64,000 bases of DNA from Oceanobacillus sojae (GCF_007991515.1 NZ_BJYM01000020.1:31543-95542); one strand, 5' to 3'. Positions 53,330-63,141 are shown, numbered from the stretch's first letter. Numbers and translations are program-made. Notes: generated from the sequence alone by a model not told the origin.

Positions 53330-53716
53330 ATGGAAAATAATTGGACAGAGGAACAGCTTCAACTATTTTCGAAAGCCGATGATATGTATATCTCGCCATT
53401 TTACGACGATGGAAAAACACCTGGAACACCAACCTGGATCTGGTCTGTAGTAGCAGATAATGATTTATATGTCAGAGCTTACAATGGACAGAACTCCAGA
53501 TGGTATCAATCGGCTGGGAAACAAAGAGCAGGAAAAATAAAATTAGCAGGTCAGGAATATGACGTCTTTTTCGAGCCGATAGAACCAGGCTCTGCACTGA
53601 CTGAAAAAATTGATCAAGCGTACAAAGAAAAATATAGTTCCAGCAGATATCTGGCACCTATGATTGGAAAAGGGCCGGTGAGTGCTACAGTAAAAATCTT
53701 GCCGCGAAATGAATAG
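53330..53716 (+). CDS. DUF2255 family protein
   Basis: The 128-residue protein matches DUF2255 in its core: DDMYISPFYDDGKTPGTPTWIWSVVADNDLYVRAYNGQNSRWYQ. The fold is a split barrel like that of FMN-dependent nitroreductase (DDN-like) proteins, but no function is established. It is expressed alone from the MerR-type promoter directly upstream and closed by a terminator, so it is probably induced by a small electrophile, metal or aldehyde sensed by an unlinked MerR protein. Confidence 0.85.
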   Translation: MENNWTEEQLQLFSKADDMYISPFYDDGKTPGTPTWIWSVVADNDLYVRAYNGQNSRWYQSAGKQRAGKIKLAGQEYDVFFEPIEPGSALTEKIDQAYKEKYSSSRYLAPMIGKGPVSATVKILPRNE

Positions 53717-53727
53717 ATTATATAAGA

Positions 53728-53770
53728 AGCCGCCTAGCTTAAATTTTGTTTAGGCGGTTTTTATGTTTTT
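53728..53770 (+). terminator. Intrinsic terminator after the DUF2255 gene
   Basis: AGCCGCCTA and TAGGCGGTT pair around a 14-nt loop and are followed by TTTATGTTTTT. Confidence 0.88.
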
Positions 53771-53985
53771 AGGCTTCCTATCTTTTCTCGAAAAAGTGTT
53801 GAAGATTTTAATTATCATTTTATTTATTCATCTGGAAAGACAAATAGGGAGGATAAGCATTATTAAATCATAGCAATGAATATCAGGCTATGTTTAAATA
53901 AAAGTAAGTTTGGCCGGGAAACATAGACATTACAAGGCCTGGTTTGAATAGCGGATGAAATTATAGATGGAAGGGAACGGTTAAT

Positions 53986-54564
53986 ATGGAATTAGAAGAA
54001 CTTTTGTCAAAAATGGCGGCAGAAGGTGTGATTCAGGGTGGGTCAGAAGTTAATAAAGCAATGGTTGAAGTATCAAATGAAACAAGACGCTTATGTGCCA
54101 TCCTGAATAATGGCGTTTATACGGATGAAGAAATCAGGAAGCAGGTAACTCAAATTATCGGGCAGGAGTTAGATGAAGGCTTTTCTTTATTTGTACCATT
54201 CACCTCTGATTTTGGGAAGAACTTAACAATAGGGAAAAATGTATTTATTAACTCTGGATGCCGATTTCAGGATCAGGGAAAAATCATTATCGGTGATGAA
54301 AGCTTAATCGGGCATAATGTTGTTTTTGCAACCATAAATCATGATTATAATCCCTTAAATAGAGGAACGATGTATCTTAAAACGATTGAGTTAAAGGAGA
54401 GAACATGGATAGGCTCTCATTCAACCATTCTGCCGGGTGTAACAGTTGGTGAAAATTCTGTTGTCGCAGCAGGATCAGTAGTTACGAAGGATGTCCCGCC
54501 AGATACGATTGTTGGAGGAAACCCAGCAAAATTCCTGGCAAATTTAGAGGATAAAATAAAGTAA
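53986..54564 (+). CDS. Maltose/galactoside O-acetyltransferase-like hexapeptide protein
   Basis: A 192-residue left-handed beta-helix acetyltransferase of the MAT/GAT group. The N-terminal helical part is followed by hexapeptide repeats (LTIGKNVFINSGCRF, IIIGDESLIGHNVVF, WIGSHSTILPGVTVGENSVVAAGSVV) and the PANTIVGGNPAK-like ending (PPDTIVGGNPAKF). The catalytic His lies in TINHDYNP. It O-acetylates sugars or related alcohols with acetyl-CoA. Genomic context gives no acceptor; the next gene is 198 bp downstream. Confidence 0.87.
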   Translation: MELEELLSKMAAEGVIQGGSEVNKAMVEVSNETRRLCAILNNGVYTDEEIRKQVTQIIGQELDEGFSLFVPFTSDFGKNLTIGKNVFINSGCRFQDQGKIIIGDESLIGHNVVFATINHDYNPLNRGTMYLKTIELKERTWIGSHSTILPGVTVGENSVVAAGSVVTKDVPPDTIVGGNPAKFLANLEDKIK

Positions 54565-54762
54565 TCATTGTTATTAGTTTTCACCAACTGCTGTATATTT
54601 AAATATGAATTTGATACAGAGGAACAAACCTTTACCTTAATAGACTCGATTAGACCTGTTTAAGAAAGCAGCTGATTACCCTTTCTCATCTTTTTCGTGT
54701 TTCACCACCTTCCAAGAGTGGAACAAACATAGAAAGCAGATTGTAAAAAAGGAGTGCAGAAA

Positions 54763-55611
54763 ATGAAAAAGGTGAAAATCGCCGGAAGAGAGGTATTGCC
54801 AATCGGGTTGGGTACCTTGAATATGGGAGACAAATCTGACACATTTGACCAGGAAGTGCAGGCAATCCGCACCGGCCTTGATAATGGTGTCCAATTAATT
54901 GATACTGCTGAAATGTATGGCAGCGGGAATGCTGAAAAGCTGATTGCCAGTGCTATTAAGCCTTATTCCCGTGAAGAGCTGTTTCTTATTTCTAAAGTAC
55001 TTCCATCTAACGCATCGAAAAAGGATTTGCCAATCAGCTTAGATAACAGTTTAAGAAGGCTGGAAACAGACTATCTCGATTTATATTTACTTCATTGGAA
55101 GGAAGATGTTCCATTGGAAGAGACGGTGGAAGCTTTAGAGAATGCAAGAAATCAAGGTAAAATTAAAGCGTAGGGAGTTTCTAATTTAGATGTGGATGAT
55201 CTGGAGCAGGCTATCCAATCCCCCGGTGGAGAAAATTGTAAAGTGAATCAGGTACGCTATAATGTAGCGAATCGAGGTATTGAATTTGATTTAGTGCCCA
55301 TGATGGATAAGTATGACATGCCAGTGATTGCTTATTCTCCTATTGACCGCGGTGACAGTTTTGGTGCGGATTTAACAAAACAGCAGGTGCTGAAGGATAT
55401 TGCGGAAGAGCATAAAGCAGATGTATTTCAAATCCTGTTAGCCTGGTCCATTCGGAATGGAAAAACGATAGCTATACCGCAATCAAGTAATCCTGATCAT
55501 GTGCTAAACAATGTGAAGGCGGCGGATATTTCATTAACGGATCAGGAGCTGAAGCATATAAATGATGCGTATCCTGAGCCTGACGCCAAACAGCGCCTTA
55601 CATTATGGTAG
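54763..55611 (+). pseudogene. Aldo/keto reductase interrupted by one in-frame amber codon
   Basis: One continuous frame encodes an aldo/keto reductase of ~282 residues apart from TAG at 55171-55173 (codon 137). The tetrad is intact: Asp47, Tyr52, Lys78, His111. After the stop the frame resumes GVSNLDVDDLEQA; relatives read W-G-V-S-N here, so TGG>TAG is the likely change. ATG 54763 follows AAAGGAG. The enzyme would reduce aldehydes with NADPH. Without readthrough or correction only the first half is made, lacking the cofactor-binding C-terminal half. Confidence 0.85.
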
Positions 55612-55651
55612 TGAGAGCACTTAAGAATTTTTCATAGTATATCAGAATAGG

Positions 55652-55690
55652 AGCAGCTGGGGAAGAAGAACCTCACGTTGCTTTTTATTT
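55652..55690 (+). terminator. Terminator after the reductase gene
   Basis: AGCAGCTGGGG pairs with CCTCACGTTGCT (one bulge, G-U pairs), followed by TTTTTATTT. Confidence 0.6.
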
Positions 55691-55737
55691 AGGAATGAAG
55701 AGAATATATTCTAAAATTAAAAAGATAGAGTTATTCA

Positions 55738-55768
55738 TTGACCTGAAGTTTACTTTATCCTGTAAGGT
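55738..55768 (+). promoter_or_regulatory. Possible second MerR-type promoter, degenerate dyad
   Basis: TTGACC and TAAGGT are 19 bp apart, and the spacer starts TGAAGTTTACTTTA. The dyad is poor compared with 53271-53290. The rest of the 311-bp gap 55612-55922 shows nothing else apart from the terminator. Confidence 0.3.
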
Positions 55769-55922
55769 TTCATTATCGAAATAGAATGAGGACTGCTGAA
55801 TATCTGCAGCGTAATTTGTCAATAATAAAAGATAACTAATTTAGAAGGCAATTCGTTTAAATATTGAGCCTGTTATAGTAACATAAAAGGTAGAAAGGTT
55901 CAGGCAGATGAGGAGGGTGATG

Positions 55923-56888
55923 ATGGAACAGGAGAAAGTAATAGAAAATACACAGATTCAAGAAGTCTTAAACAATGTTAATAGCGTCATTTTCGGTAAA
56001 GAAGAGATTGTAAAACTTAGTTTAGTTGCCTTATTAACAGAAGGGCATGTTCTGCTGGAGGATGTACCAGGTGTAGGGAAAACGATGCTGGTTCGTGCGC
56101 TGGCAAAATCGGTAAATTGTGATTTTACTAGAATTCAGTTTACACCAGATTTACTACCATCTGATGTAACAGGTGTTTCTATATACAACCCGAAGGAATT
56201 AGAATTTGAGTTTCGGAAGGGCCCGGTCTTTGGCAATATTCTGTTGGCAGATGAAATTAACCGGACATCTCCAAAGACCCAGTCAGCACTGCTGGAGGCA
56301 ATGGAGGAAAAAAGTGTCACAGTGGACGGAGAGACACGAAGACTGCAGAGTCCCTTTTTTGTAATGGCAACTCAAAATCCAATAGAATATGAAGGAACCT
56401 ATCCCTTGCCGGAAGCACAGCTGGATCGTTTTCTGTTAAAGCTGCGCATGGGCTACCCAGCCTATGAGGATGAATTAGAGATGCTTGCGAGAAACACAAA
56501 CCATCATCCGATAGAAGAAATTCAGGCGGTCATGGCTCAGAAGGAGCTGCTTGTGGCACAGGAAGAGGCAAAGGATGTTTATATGGATGAAACGATCCAG
56601 GCATATATTCTGAATATCGTTACCCGTACGAGGTCGCACAGCTCTATTTATCTAGGAGTGAGTCCGAGAGGATCACTTGCTTTAATGGAAGCTTCGAAAG
56701 CTTACGCATATATCGAGGGCAGAGACTATGTTATTCCGGATGATGTGAAGTACCTGGCTCCGTTTGTCTTATCCCACCGGATTATGCTGAAGGCAGAAGC
56801 ACGTTATAAAGGAACATCTAATGAAGCATTAATCGATTCGATTATTCAATCTGCACATATTCCGATTAAGAAAGGCATCGCAGAATGA
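55923..56888 (+). CDS. MoxR-type AAA+ ATPase
   Basis: The 321-residue chaperone-like ATPase shows Walker A EDVPGVGKTMLVRALA, Walker B ILLADEINRTSPKTQSALLEAMEE and sensor MATQNPIEYEGTYPLPEAQLDRF. Three starts are close together (55908, 55920, 55923); GAGGAGGG at 55910-55917 best serves the ATG at 55923. With the next two genes it forms the MoxR/DUF58/transglutaminase unit found beside guaA in B. subtilis (yeaC-yeaD-yebA). The unit's role is uncertain; such ATPases assist assembly of protein complexes, often cell-surface ones. Confidence 0.9.
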   Translation: MEQEKVIENTQIQEVLNNVNSVIFGKEEIVKLSLVALLTEGHVLLEDVPGVGKTMLVRALAKSVNCDFTRIQFTPDLLPSDVTGVSIYNPKELEFEFRKGPVFGNILLADEINRTSPKTQSALLEAMEEKSVTVDGETRRLQSPFFVMATQNPIEYEGTYPLPEAQLDRFLLKLRMGYPAYEDELEMLARNTNHHPIEEIQAVMAQKELLVAQEEAKDVYMDETIQAYILNIVTRTRSHSSIYLGVSPRGSLALMEASKAYAYIEGRDYVIPDDVKYLAPFVLSHRIMLKAEARYKGTSNEALIDSIIQSAHIPIKKGIAE

Positions 56889-58153
56889 GAAAGAATCTTC
56901 GTATCATCTTTCGCAGCATCGGCGTTTTAGCACTGATGATTATTCTTTACTGTTATGCCATGTTCCAAGGCGGATTTGTAAGCTGGTTTTTATTCTACAG
57001 CTTCCTTCCGATTGGAATATATCAGTTATTGTTTGCCTGCTATCCATTGCGGACGTGGCAGATTTATCGGGAAATTGAACAGCCAGTCCGGCAGGCTGGA
57101 GATGAAATTATAGTGAAGGTACATATGAAGCGGAGGCTTCCCTTTCCCCTGTTATATTGTACCTTTGAAGAGAAATTTCCACAGTCGTTAATGAAGGAGG
57201 ATACGAAGAAAGCGAAATATCTTACTTCCCAAACGACCGGAAAAATGACTGTTTCCCGCAGACTGATACGCATGTTATTTCCTCTATTCCGCAGAAACTT
57301 CACATTCAGATACTCACTGCAATCCTTACCGCGCGGAGAGCACACATTGGAGAAAGTAACAATTCAAACAGGAGAAATATTTGGTTTTATTAAAAAAAGC
57401 TATGATTTTAAGATTGAAAATACATTTGTCGTCTACCCGTATGTGCATAACATCCGTTTAATGAGTGATATGGCAAGCTATGAACAGGGTGGGGTTATAT
57501 CTAATCAGCTGCAGCAGACAAATACAACTGTGGCGTCAGGGATCAGAGAGTATGCACCGGGTGACCGCTTTGCATGGATTGACTGGAAACAGACAGCCAG
57601 GAAGCAAACGATGATGACAAAGGAATTTGACCGGGAGAAAAGCACAGATATTTTGCTGGTTCATGATAATTACAGGCATGAGAGAGAAAACCAGCTGCTC
57701 TATGAAGCTTCGGTTGAAATGAGCTTATCTCTTATTGAAAAGCTGGAAAAGAAAGACTATGAAACAAGCTTTCTTTCTATCGGCAAAAGAGCACATCTAT
57801 TTGAGCTTGGACATAATGCGCATCAAAAATCATTAATGAAGAACTATCTTCTGACAGTCAGGCAGGAGGAAGAAGCCGCTTTTTCCATCCGATTTCGTGA
57901 AGAAATGTCTCATTTAAATAAAGTCGACAGCATTTTTCTGGTGTTAACATCTATAGATCCCTTTTTGGCAGAAGCCATATTAGAAGCAAGACAGCGTATC
58001 AAGCATTTTGCCGTTATTTATATCCACCCGGAAAAGCAGCTAACCGGCGATGAAAAGCATATTTTGGAGCCGCTTCGTTTTTCAGATATTGCCGTACAGG
58101 AATTAAGTCTGGAACAGCTTGCAACGGATCCTGTTGAGGTGAATTTCAGATGA
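56885..58153 (+). CDS. DUF58 domain protein
   Basis: This 422-residue protein has two N-terminal membrane helices (about 7-50), a beta-rich middle part, and a DUF58 segment ending in RFAWIDWKQTARKQTMMTKEFDRE, which precedes a von Willebrand A-like domain (DILLVHDNY as the metal-site strand). It overlaps the moxR stop by 4 bp and the transglutaminase start by 4 bp. It is the usual MoxR partner and probably a substrate-presenting membrane protein. Confidence 0.88.
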   Translation: MRKNLRIIFRSIGVLALMIILYCYAMFQGGFVSWFLFYSFLPIGIYQLLFACYPLRTWQIYREIEQPVRQAGDEIIVKVHMKRRLPFPLLYCTFEEKFPQSLMKEDTKKAKYLTSQTTGKMTVSRRLIRMLFPLFRRNFTFRYSLQSLPRGEHTLEKVTIQTGEIFGFIKKSYDFKIENTFVVYPYVHNIRLMSDMASYEQGGVISNQLQQTNTTVASGIREYAPGDRFAWIDWKQTARKQTMMTKEFDREKSTDILLVHDNYRHERENQLLYEASVEMSLSLIEKLEKKDYETSFLSIGKRAHLFELGHNAHQKSLMKNYLLTVRQEEEAAFSIRFREEMSHLNKVDSIFLVLTSIDPFLAEAILEARQRIKHFAVIYIHPEKQLTGDEKHILEPLRFSDIAVQELSLEQLATDPVEVNFR

Positions 58154-60351
58154 AGAAGAGCCAGAAACAAGTAAAGACGCTGCATACGCTGCTATTATAT
58201 ATCGCAGGATTTTGCCTTTTCTTAGAGTGGCTCTATCCGTTGGGTGATATATCTGATACAAGCATTGGAGTATTTGTTTTGTTTGCTCTATATTGCTTTT
58301 TCATTTCCTACTTTCAGCTGCATTGGCTGCTTAGTGTACCTGTGAAAGGACTAGGCTTACTTTTTATTATCCATCTTTTATACTTTGAAACAAGCTTTTT
58401 AGATATTAGCTGGATTGGGGAGACCCTGCAGGAAATGACCAATAATATCGGCCTGATGTTTTCAGGTGAATGGTATATGCTCACTACCTTTTTCAGAAGC
58501 GTACTGTTTCTCCTGCTTATTTGGCTGATGAGCTATCTGCTTTATTACTGGTTTGTCAGAATGAAAAATATTATTCTATTTATTCTGCTGACCTTCGTAT
58601 ATATAGGGATTCTTGATACATTTACGGTATATGAAGGCTCCATAGCAATTGTACGTATTTTTATCATTTCCTTTCTGGCACTGGGAATGTCCAGCTTGAG
58701 TAAGGAGATCGAAAATAAGGATATTCCAATCTCTGTAGGACAAAGACTGAAATATTGGCTGCTGCCGCTGATTTTATTGGTTGCCGTTGTTAGCTTCATT
58801 GGCTATCAGGCACCGAAGGCTGATCCGCAATGGCCGGACCCGTTTCCATTCTTAGAAGGAGCTGCAGGTACCTTTGGAACTGGCGGCTTTGGAACGGGTC
58901 GGGTCGGATATGGTGAAGATGACACACGTCTGGGAGGCTCCTTCTCCCAGGATGATACGGTTCTTTTCGAAGCAGTGGTTGAGGAAGATCATTATTGGCG
59001 GATAGAAACAAAGGATGTGTATACGGGAAAAGGATGGGAAACATCTCAGGGGAGATACCTTCTTGATCAGATGGACGGGCAAATTTCCTTATCGACCTTC
59101 CGTAATAATGTAGAAACAGAGTCATTAGAAGCAGCAATCAATTTTACCGGGAGCACCCGGCTGCCAAAGCTGGTCTATCCTTATGGCGTGTCCTCCATTA
59201 CAGCAGAGGAGGAGGTGGAATTCCAGCTTGATGAGAGCTTGGAGGCCATAGAAACAACACGAAATGGAGAAGAGAGAGTTCTGGATTCCTATGAAATATC
59301 CTACGAGAATCCGTCCTTTGATATTGACGCACTCAGAGATAATTCCGAACAGGATTCCGGAACGATTCGTGACCGCTATACACAGCTGCCGGACAACCTT
59401 CCGGACAGAGTCGGAGCGTTAGCGGAGGAAATAACAGCAGGCCATGATACGAGATATGATAAAGCTAGAGCTATCGAGCGTTATTTCAGTGCAAATGGCT
59501 TTGAATATCAGACAACGAATATTCCGCGGCCAAGAGAAGAAGAGGACTATGTTGACCAATTTTTATTCGAGACACAGATCGGCTATTGCGATAACTTCTC
59601 CACAGCAATGGTAGTTATGCTCCGATCAGAGGGGATACCTGCCAGATGGGCGAAAGGATTTACAAGCGGAGAACGGATTGATTCAAATTTAGAAGAGGAA
59701 AACCATGTGAATCAAATTACGAATAGTAATGCCCATTCCTGGGTGGAGGTATATTTCCCTGGAGTCGGCTGGGTACCGTTTGAACCGACACAGGGTTTTA
59801 CAAACATAGCTGATTTCAGCGCAGATATAGAAGAAAATGATTCTCCTGTTAACGAGGAGGAGGATCCGTTGGAAGCACCGGATGTGGAGCAGGATGAAGA
59901 ATCCGGAGAGGAAGAAGAGACAGACGATACAGAGGAACAGGAAGAAGACACTGCTGTATCTGATCAAGAGACAGACAATTCTGGAAAGCCGGTCTATGTT
60001 TACATTGGAATAGCATTCATACTTCTGCTTGGCGGATTTGTTATTTTCAGGAAAAGAAGACAGATACGCATCTATTTTATCCAACGGAAGCTGGAGCAGC
60101 ATTTTGATGATACAGCATTCCAGGAAGCATATCTCTATTTGTTAAAGCTGGCAGATAAAAAGGGATATCCGCGAGGCAGCGATGAAACACTGAGGGAATT
60201 CTCCCAAAGAATAGATGATGATTTTCATACCGGGGAAATGAGCAAACTAACTGGGGTTTATGAGCGGATGATTTACAGTAAAAGGCTGCCAGGTAAAAAA
60301 GAAGAGATAATTCAATTATGGAAAAATTTAATCAATCAAATAATGGCTTGA
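58150..60351 (+). CDS. Membrane-bound transglutaminase-like protein (YebA-like)
   Basis: The 733-residue protein begins with about six membrane helices (to about residue 225), then an extracellular transglutaminase-like domain with QIGYCDNFSTAMVVMLRSEGIPARW (Cys), NAHSWVEVYFPGVGWVPFEPT (His and Asp), an acidic stretch of Glu and Asp, a seventh helix (VYIGIAFILLLGGFVIF) and a C-terminal DUF4129-like cytosolic tail. It could crosslink or hydrolyse amide bonds at the cell surface. The order moxR-DUF58-this gene-guaA equals that in B. subtilis. Confidence 0.9.
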   Translation: MKKSQKQVKTLHTLLLYIAGFCLFLEWLYPLGDISDTSIGVFVLFALYCFFISYFQLHWLLSVPVKGLGLLFIIHLLYFETSFLDISWIGETLQEMTNNIGLMFSGEWYMLTTFFRSVLFLLLIWLMSYLLYYWFVRMKNIILFILLTFVYIGILDTFTVYEGSIAIVRIFIISFLALGMSSLSKEIENKDIPISVGQRLKYWLLPLILLVAVVSFIGYQAPKADPQWPDPFPFLEGAAGTFGTGGFGTGRVGYGEDDTRLGGSFSQDDTVLFEAVVEEDHYWRIETKDVYTGKGWETSQGRYLLDQMDGQISLSTFRNNVETESLEAAINFTGSTRLPKLVYPYGVSSITAEEEVEFQLDESLEAIETTRNGEERVLDSYEISYENPSFDIDALRDNSEQDSGTIRDRYTQLPDNLPDRVGALAEEITAGHDTRYDKARAIERYFSANGFEYQTTNIPRPREEEDYVDQFLFETQIGYCDNFSTAMVVMLRSEGIPARWAKGFTSGERIDSNLEEENHVNQITNSNAHSWVEVYFPGVGWVPFEPTQGFTNIADFSADIEENDSPVNEEEDPLEAPDVEQDEESGEEEETDDTEEQEEDTAVSDQETDNSGKPVYVYIGIAFILLLGGFVIFRKRRQIRIYFIQRKLEQHFDDTAFQEAYLYLLKLADKKGYPRGSDETLREFSQRIDDDFHTGEMSKLTGVYERMIYSKRLPGKKEEIIQLWKNLINQIMA

Positions 60352-60466
60352 CCCAGGAAGAATCAATTAGTAGAATGAAAAAGGAAATAGTGTAGAAAAG
60401 ATTAAAATCTGCACATAAAATAGATGCTTATTAACATCTATGCAATATAATTATTCGTTTGAATAT

Positions 60467-60590
60467 GCCTTTCGTATATCCTCGAAAATAAGGTTCGAAA
60501 GTTTCTACCGAGTCACCGTAAATGATTCGACTATGAAGGCAGAAGAAGGTTCGTTTATGCTATCCGGATTCTGCCTTTCTATATTTTTTT
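60467..60590 (+). promoter_or_regulatory. Guanine riboswitch with terminator, controlling guaA
   Basis: The aptamer spans 60467-60540: P1 arms GCCTTTCGTA and TATGAAGGC, P2/P3 cores, the purine-riboswitch segments GTTTCTACCGAGTCACCGTAA and TTCGACTATGAAGG. The C in GACTATG is the specificity base that selects guanine over adenine. The 3' P1 arm doubles as the 5' arm of the terminator GAAGGCAGAA/TTCTGCCTTTC (60535-60579), with a T-run to 60590. Guanine binding should therefore stop transcription before guaA. A TATAAT at 60446-60451 is the likely -10 box; I see no good -35. Confidence 0.9.
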
Positions 60591-60708
60591 GTGCGTCAGC
60601 TGCAGAAAATAGAAAGGTGAAATCCGGTTTTTTATAGGTGAAACAGAGGCAAAAGAACGCATAGTTCATAAGTTATCCTTTAGAAAAGATACAGATTGGA
60701 GTCTAGTT

Positions 60709-62244
60709 ATGGAAAATAATGAATTAGTACTGGTATTAGATTTTGGCAGTCAATATAACCAATTAATCACACGCCGCATCCGTGAATTTGGCGTGTATAG
60801 TGAGCTTCATTCACATAAACTGACCGCTGCAGAAATTAAAGAAATGAATCCAAAAGGAATCATTCTTTCCGGCGGACCGCACAGCGTTTATGGCGAAGAC
60901 AGCTTCCGTTGTGATGAGGAAATCTTTGAGCTTGGCATTCCTGTCCTTGGCATTTGCTACGGCATGCAGTTAATGTCCCTGCATTTTGGCGGAAAAGTAG
61001 AAGCATCGAAAAACCGTGAATATGGAAAAGCATTAATTGAATTAAATGAGAGCCCGGCTTTATTTAAAGATACACCGACAAAGCAGACTGTATGGATGAG
61101 CCACGGCGATAAAGTAACAGCAGCACCGCCTTCTTTTATTGTAGATGCAACAAGCCCGTCTACACCAGTTGCAGCAATCAGCGATCAGGATAAGAAAATG
61201 TATGGTGTACAATTCCATCCGGAAGTCCGTCATTCAGAGTATGGAAATGATTTATTAAACAGCTTTGTCTTCGATGTATGTAAATGTACAGGCGACTGGA
61301 CAATTGCTAACTTTATCGAAATGGAAACAGAAAAAATTAAAGAAACTGTCGGCGATCGTAAAGTACTTTGCGCATTAAGCGGCGGCGTAGATTCCTCGGT
61401 TGTTGCAGCTTTAATCCATAAAGCAATCGGCGACCAGCTTACTTGTATCTTTGTTGATCATGGTCTGCTTCGTAAAAATGAAGCAGATGATGTGATGGAT
61501 GTCTTTGCAGAAGACTTCCATATGAACATTATTAAAGTGGATGCAAAGGACCGTTTCTTATCTAAACTAGCAGGTGTTTCTGATCCGGAGAAAAAACGTA
61601 AAATCATCGGAAATGAATTCATCTATGTATTTGATGATGAAGCAGCTAAATTAAAAGACATTGACTTCCTGGCACAGGGAACACTATACACAGACGTGAT
61701 TGAAAGTGGCACAGATACAGCACAAACCATCAAATCACATCATAATGTAGGCGGCCTGCCAGAGGATATGCAATTTGAATTAATCGAGCCATTAAATACA
61801 TTATTTAAAGATGAAGTACGTGAATTAGGTTCACAATTAGGAATCCCTGACCGTATTGTTTGGCGTCAGCCATTCCCTGGACCGGGACTTGCTATCCGTA
61901 TCCTGGGTGAAGTAACCGAAGAGCATCTGGAAATCGTTCGTGAATCTGATGCCATCCTTCGTGAAGAAATTGCTAAAGCAGGTCTTGACCGCGATATCTG
62001 GCAATACTTCACAGTCCTTCCAAACATCAAGAGTGTTGGTGTCATGGGAGATGCTCGTACGTATGCACATACAATTGGTATTCGTGCGGTAACTTCGATT
62101 GATGGAATGACTTCAGATTGGGCGAGAATTCCTTGGGATGTGCTTGAGAAGATTTCTACTCGGTTGGTGAATGATGTGGATAATATAAATAGAGTAGTGT
62201 ATGATGTTACTTCTAAGCCACCGGCTACAATTGAGTGGGAATAA
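60709..62244 (+). CDS. guaA: GMP synthase (glutamine-hydrolysing)
   Basis: Two-domain GMP synthase of 511 residues. The glutaminase domain has [30 protein letters not shown] with catalytic Cys, and QFHPEV; the ATP-pyrophosphatase domain has [22 protein letters not shown] and the dimer segment ending PPATIEWE. It amidates XMP to GMP. Arginine codons are all CGT/CGC up to about 62090, then AGA, CGG and AGA; GAG, CGG, TTG and GTG also cluster at the end. This shift in the last ~140 bp looks like replacement of the 3' end by an integrated element. Expression depends on the guanine riboswitch. Confidence 0.95.
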   Translation: MENNELVLVLDFGSQYNQLITRRIREFGVYSELHSHKLTAAEIKEMNPKGIILSGGPHSVYGEDSFRCDEEIFELGIPVLGICYGMQLMSLHFGGKVEASKNREYGKALIELNESPALFKDTPTKQTVWMSHGDKVTAAPPSFIVDATSPSTPVAAISDQDKKMYGVQFHPEVRHSEYGNDLLNSFVFDVCKCTGDWTIANFIEMETEKIKETVGDRKVLCALSGGVDSSVVAALIHKAIGDQLTCIFVDHGLLRKNEADDVMDVFAEDFHMNIIKVDAKDRFLSKLAGVSDPEKKRKIIGNEFIYVFDDEAAKLKDIDFLAQGTLYTDVIESGTDTAQTIKSHHNVGGLPEDMQFELIEPLNTLFKDEVRELGSQLGIPDRIVWRQPFPGPGLAIRILGEVTEEHLEIVRESDAILREEIAKAGLDRDIWQYFTVLPNIKSVGVMGDARTYAHTIGIRAVTSIDGMTSDWARIPWDVLEKISTRLVNDVDNINRVVYDVTSKPPATIEWE

Positions 62245-62328
62245 GAATACAACTTAATTTGAAGAGGGAACGCCGATTTACAAGGGTTTTTCCTAATCTA
62301 ATATGGATAAAATGATTAAAAAAAAGAT

Positions 62329-62402
62329 AGTTCCCTGCCAAAACCCTGCCAAAATAAATTGGTAGGGTTTTTTGTTTTTTCGTTGAATTTTGGTAGGGAA
62401 CT
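62329..62402. repeat. Nested inverted and direct repeats downstream of guaA
   Basis: Outer arms AGTTCCCTGCCAAAA (62329-62343) and TTTTGGTAGGGAACT (62388-62402) enclose inner arms AAAACCCTGCCAA (62340-62352) and TTGGTAGGGTTTT (62359-62371). CCCTGCCAAAA also occurs twice in direct orientation. The inner hairpin with its T-run can terminate guaA; the rest looks like the edge of an integrated element. The remaining sequence 62245-62673 has no gene I can support. Confidence 0.65.
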
Positions 62403-62673
62403 TTTTAGTGATTATAAATAACTTTTATTTCTTGATTAAGTGGTATAAATTGCTAATAGCATTAGTAAAGCCAATCATTTATTTCTGATTGACTTTTGTT
62501 ATTTTATACATTTTGTGGAGTTACAACTACTTACCAATAGGAGACCTTGCGATACCCATGGACTTTATTTCACTACCATAAAAATATTAGGCTCTACAAC
62601 CTATTAAACCTTATTACATTAACTAATATCCATATTTTAAGATAATAAAAATAAAATAAAAGTAATACGAAAT

Positions 62674-62726
62674 AAAGCGAACAAATCCGATTGTCGATAG
62701 TTAAACATTCGGGTTTTGTTCGCTTT
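62674..62726. terminator. Long hairpin at the end of the DUF3139-like gene
   Basis: AAAGCGAACAAA-T-CCGA pairs with TCGG-GTTTTGTTCGCTTT, a long stem placed 8 bp past the minus-strand stop codon. Confidence 0.8.
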
Positions 62727-62734
62727 AATTTTAA

Positions 62735-63088
62735 TTAATCATTAATATATTTTGCTTTAGATTTATCCGTTATTTCTACATTTTCACTATCAAAAGCCGC
62801 CACGTTTACTTTATTTGTAGATGGTTCCACGTAGAATTCATAAAAATTTTCTGGTTCATCTTTGAAAATAATTTCTGCGTTATAGTTTCCTTGTTTTGAA
62901 TCAAATACAATTTCTTTTTCTTTAATGAGGTCTTCATAATTGTTTTCAGTGATGTATGAATCTATTATTTCTGTACTTTCTTTTTTCTTATTATAGAAAA
63001 ACATAAAAACTGTTCCTCCTATAAGTAGAACTAAAACAATAATTATTATGAGAATATTCCTAGCTTTTTTACTTTTAGTTATTGACAT
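62735..63088 (-). CDS. Small membrane-anchored DUF3139-like protein
   Basis: The 117-residue protein has a basic N-terminus (SITKSKKARN), one helix (ILIIIIVLVLLIGGTVFMFFY, about residues 12-32), and a short outer domain with the KDEPENFYEFYVEPSTNKV segment typical of DUF3139. AAGGAG lies 13 nt before the ATG on the minus strand. Function is unknown. It is AT-rich and divergent from the hydrolase at 63142, with which it could share a promoter region. Confidence 0.7.
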   Translation of the reverse strand: MSITKSKKARNILIIIIVLVLLIGGTVFMFFYNKKKESTEIIDSYITENNYEDLIKEKEIVFDSKQGNYNAEIIFKDEPENFYEFYVEPSTNKVNVAAFDSENVEITDKSKAKYIND

Positions 63089-63141
63089 ATAATGGTAGAC
63101 TCCTTACAATTGGTATTAAATTCTAGTTGGAGGTGTTTAAA

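Noticed and set aside
55738..55908. Truncated regulator gene between the aldo/keto reductase and moxR
   Set aside because: A MerR-like promoter is suggestive, but no helix-turn-helix coding remnant could be read in any frame.
62245..62673. Integrase or transposase remnant next to guaA
   Set aside because: No frame with integrase catalytic residues was found; only the repeats and composition suggest an element.
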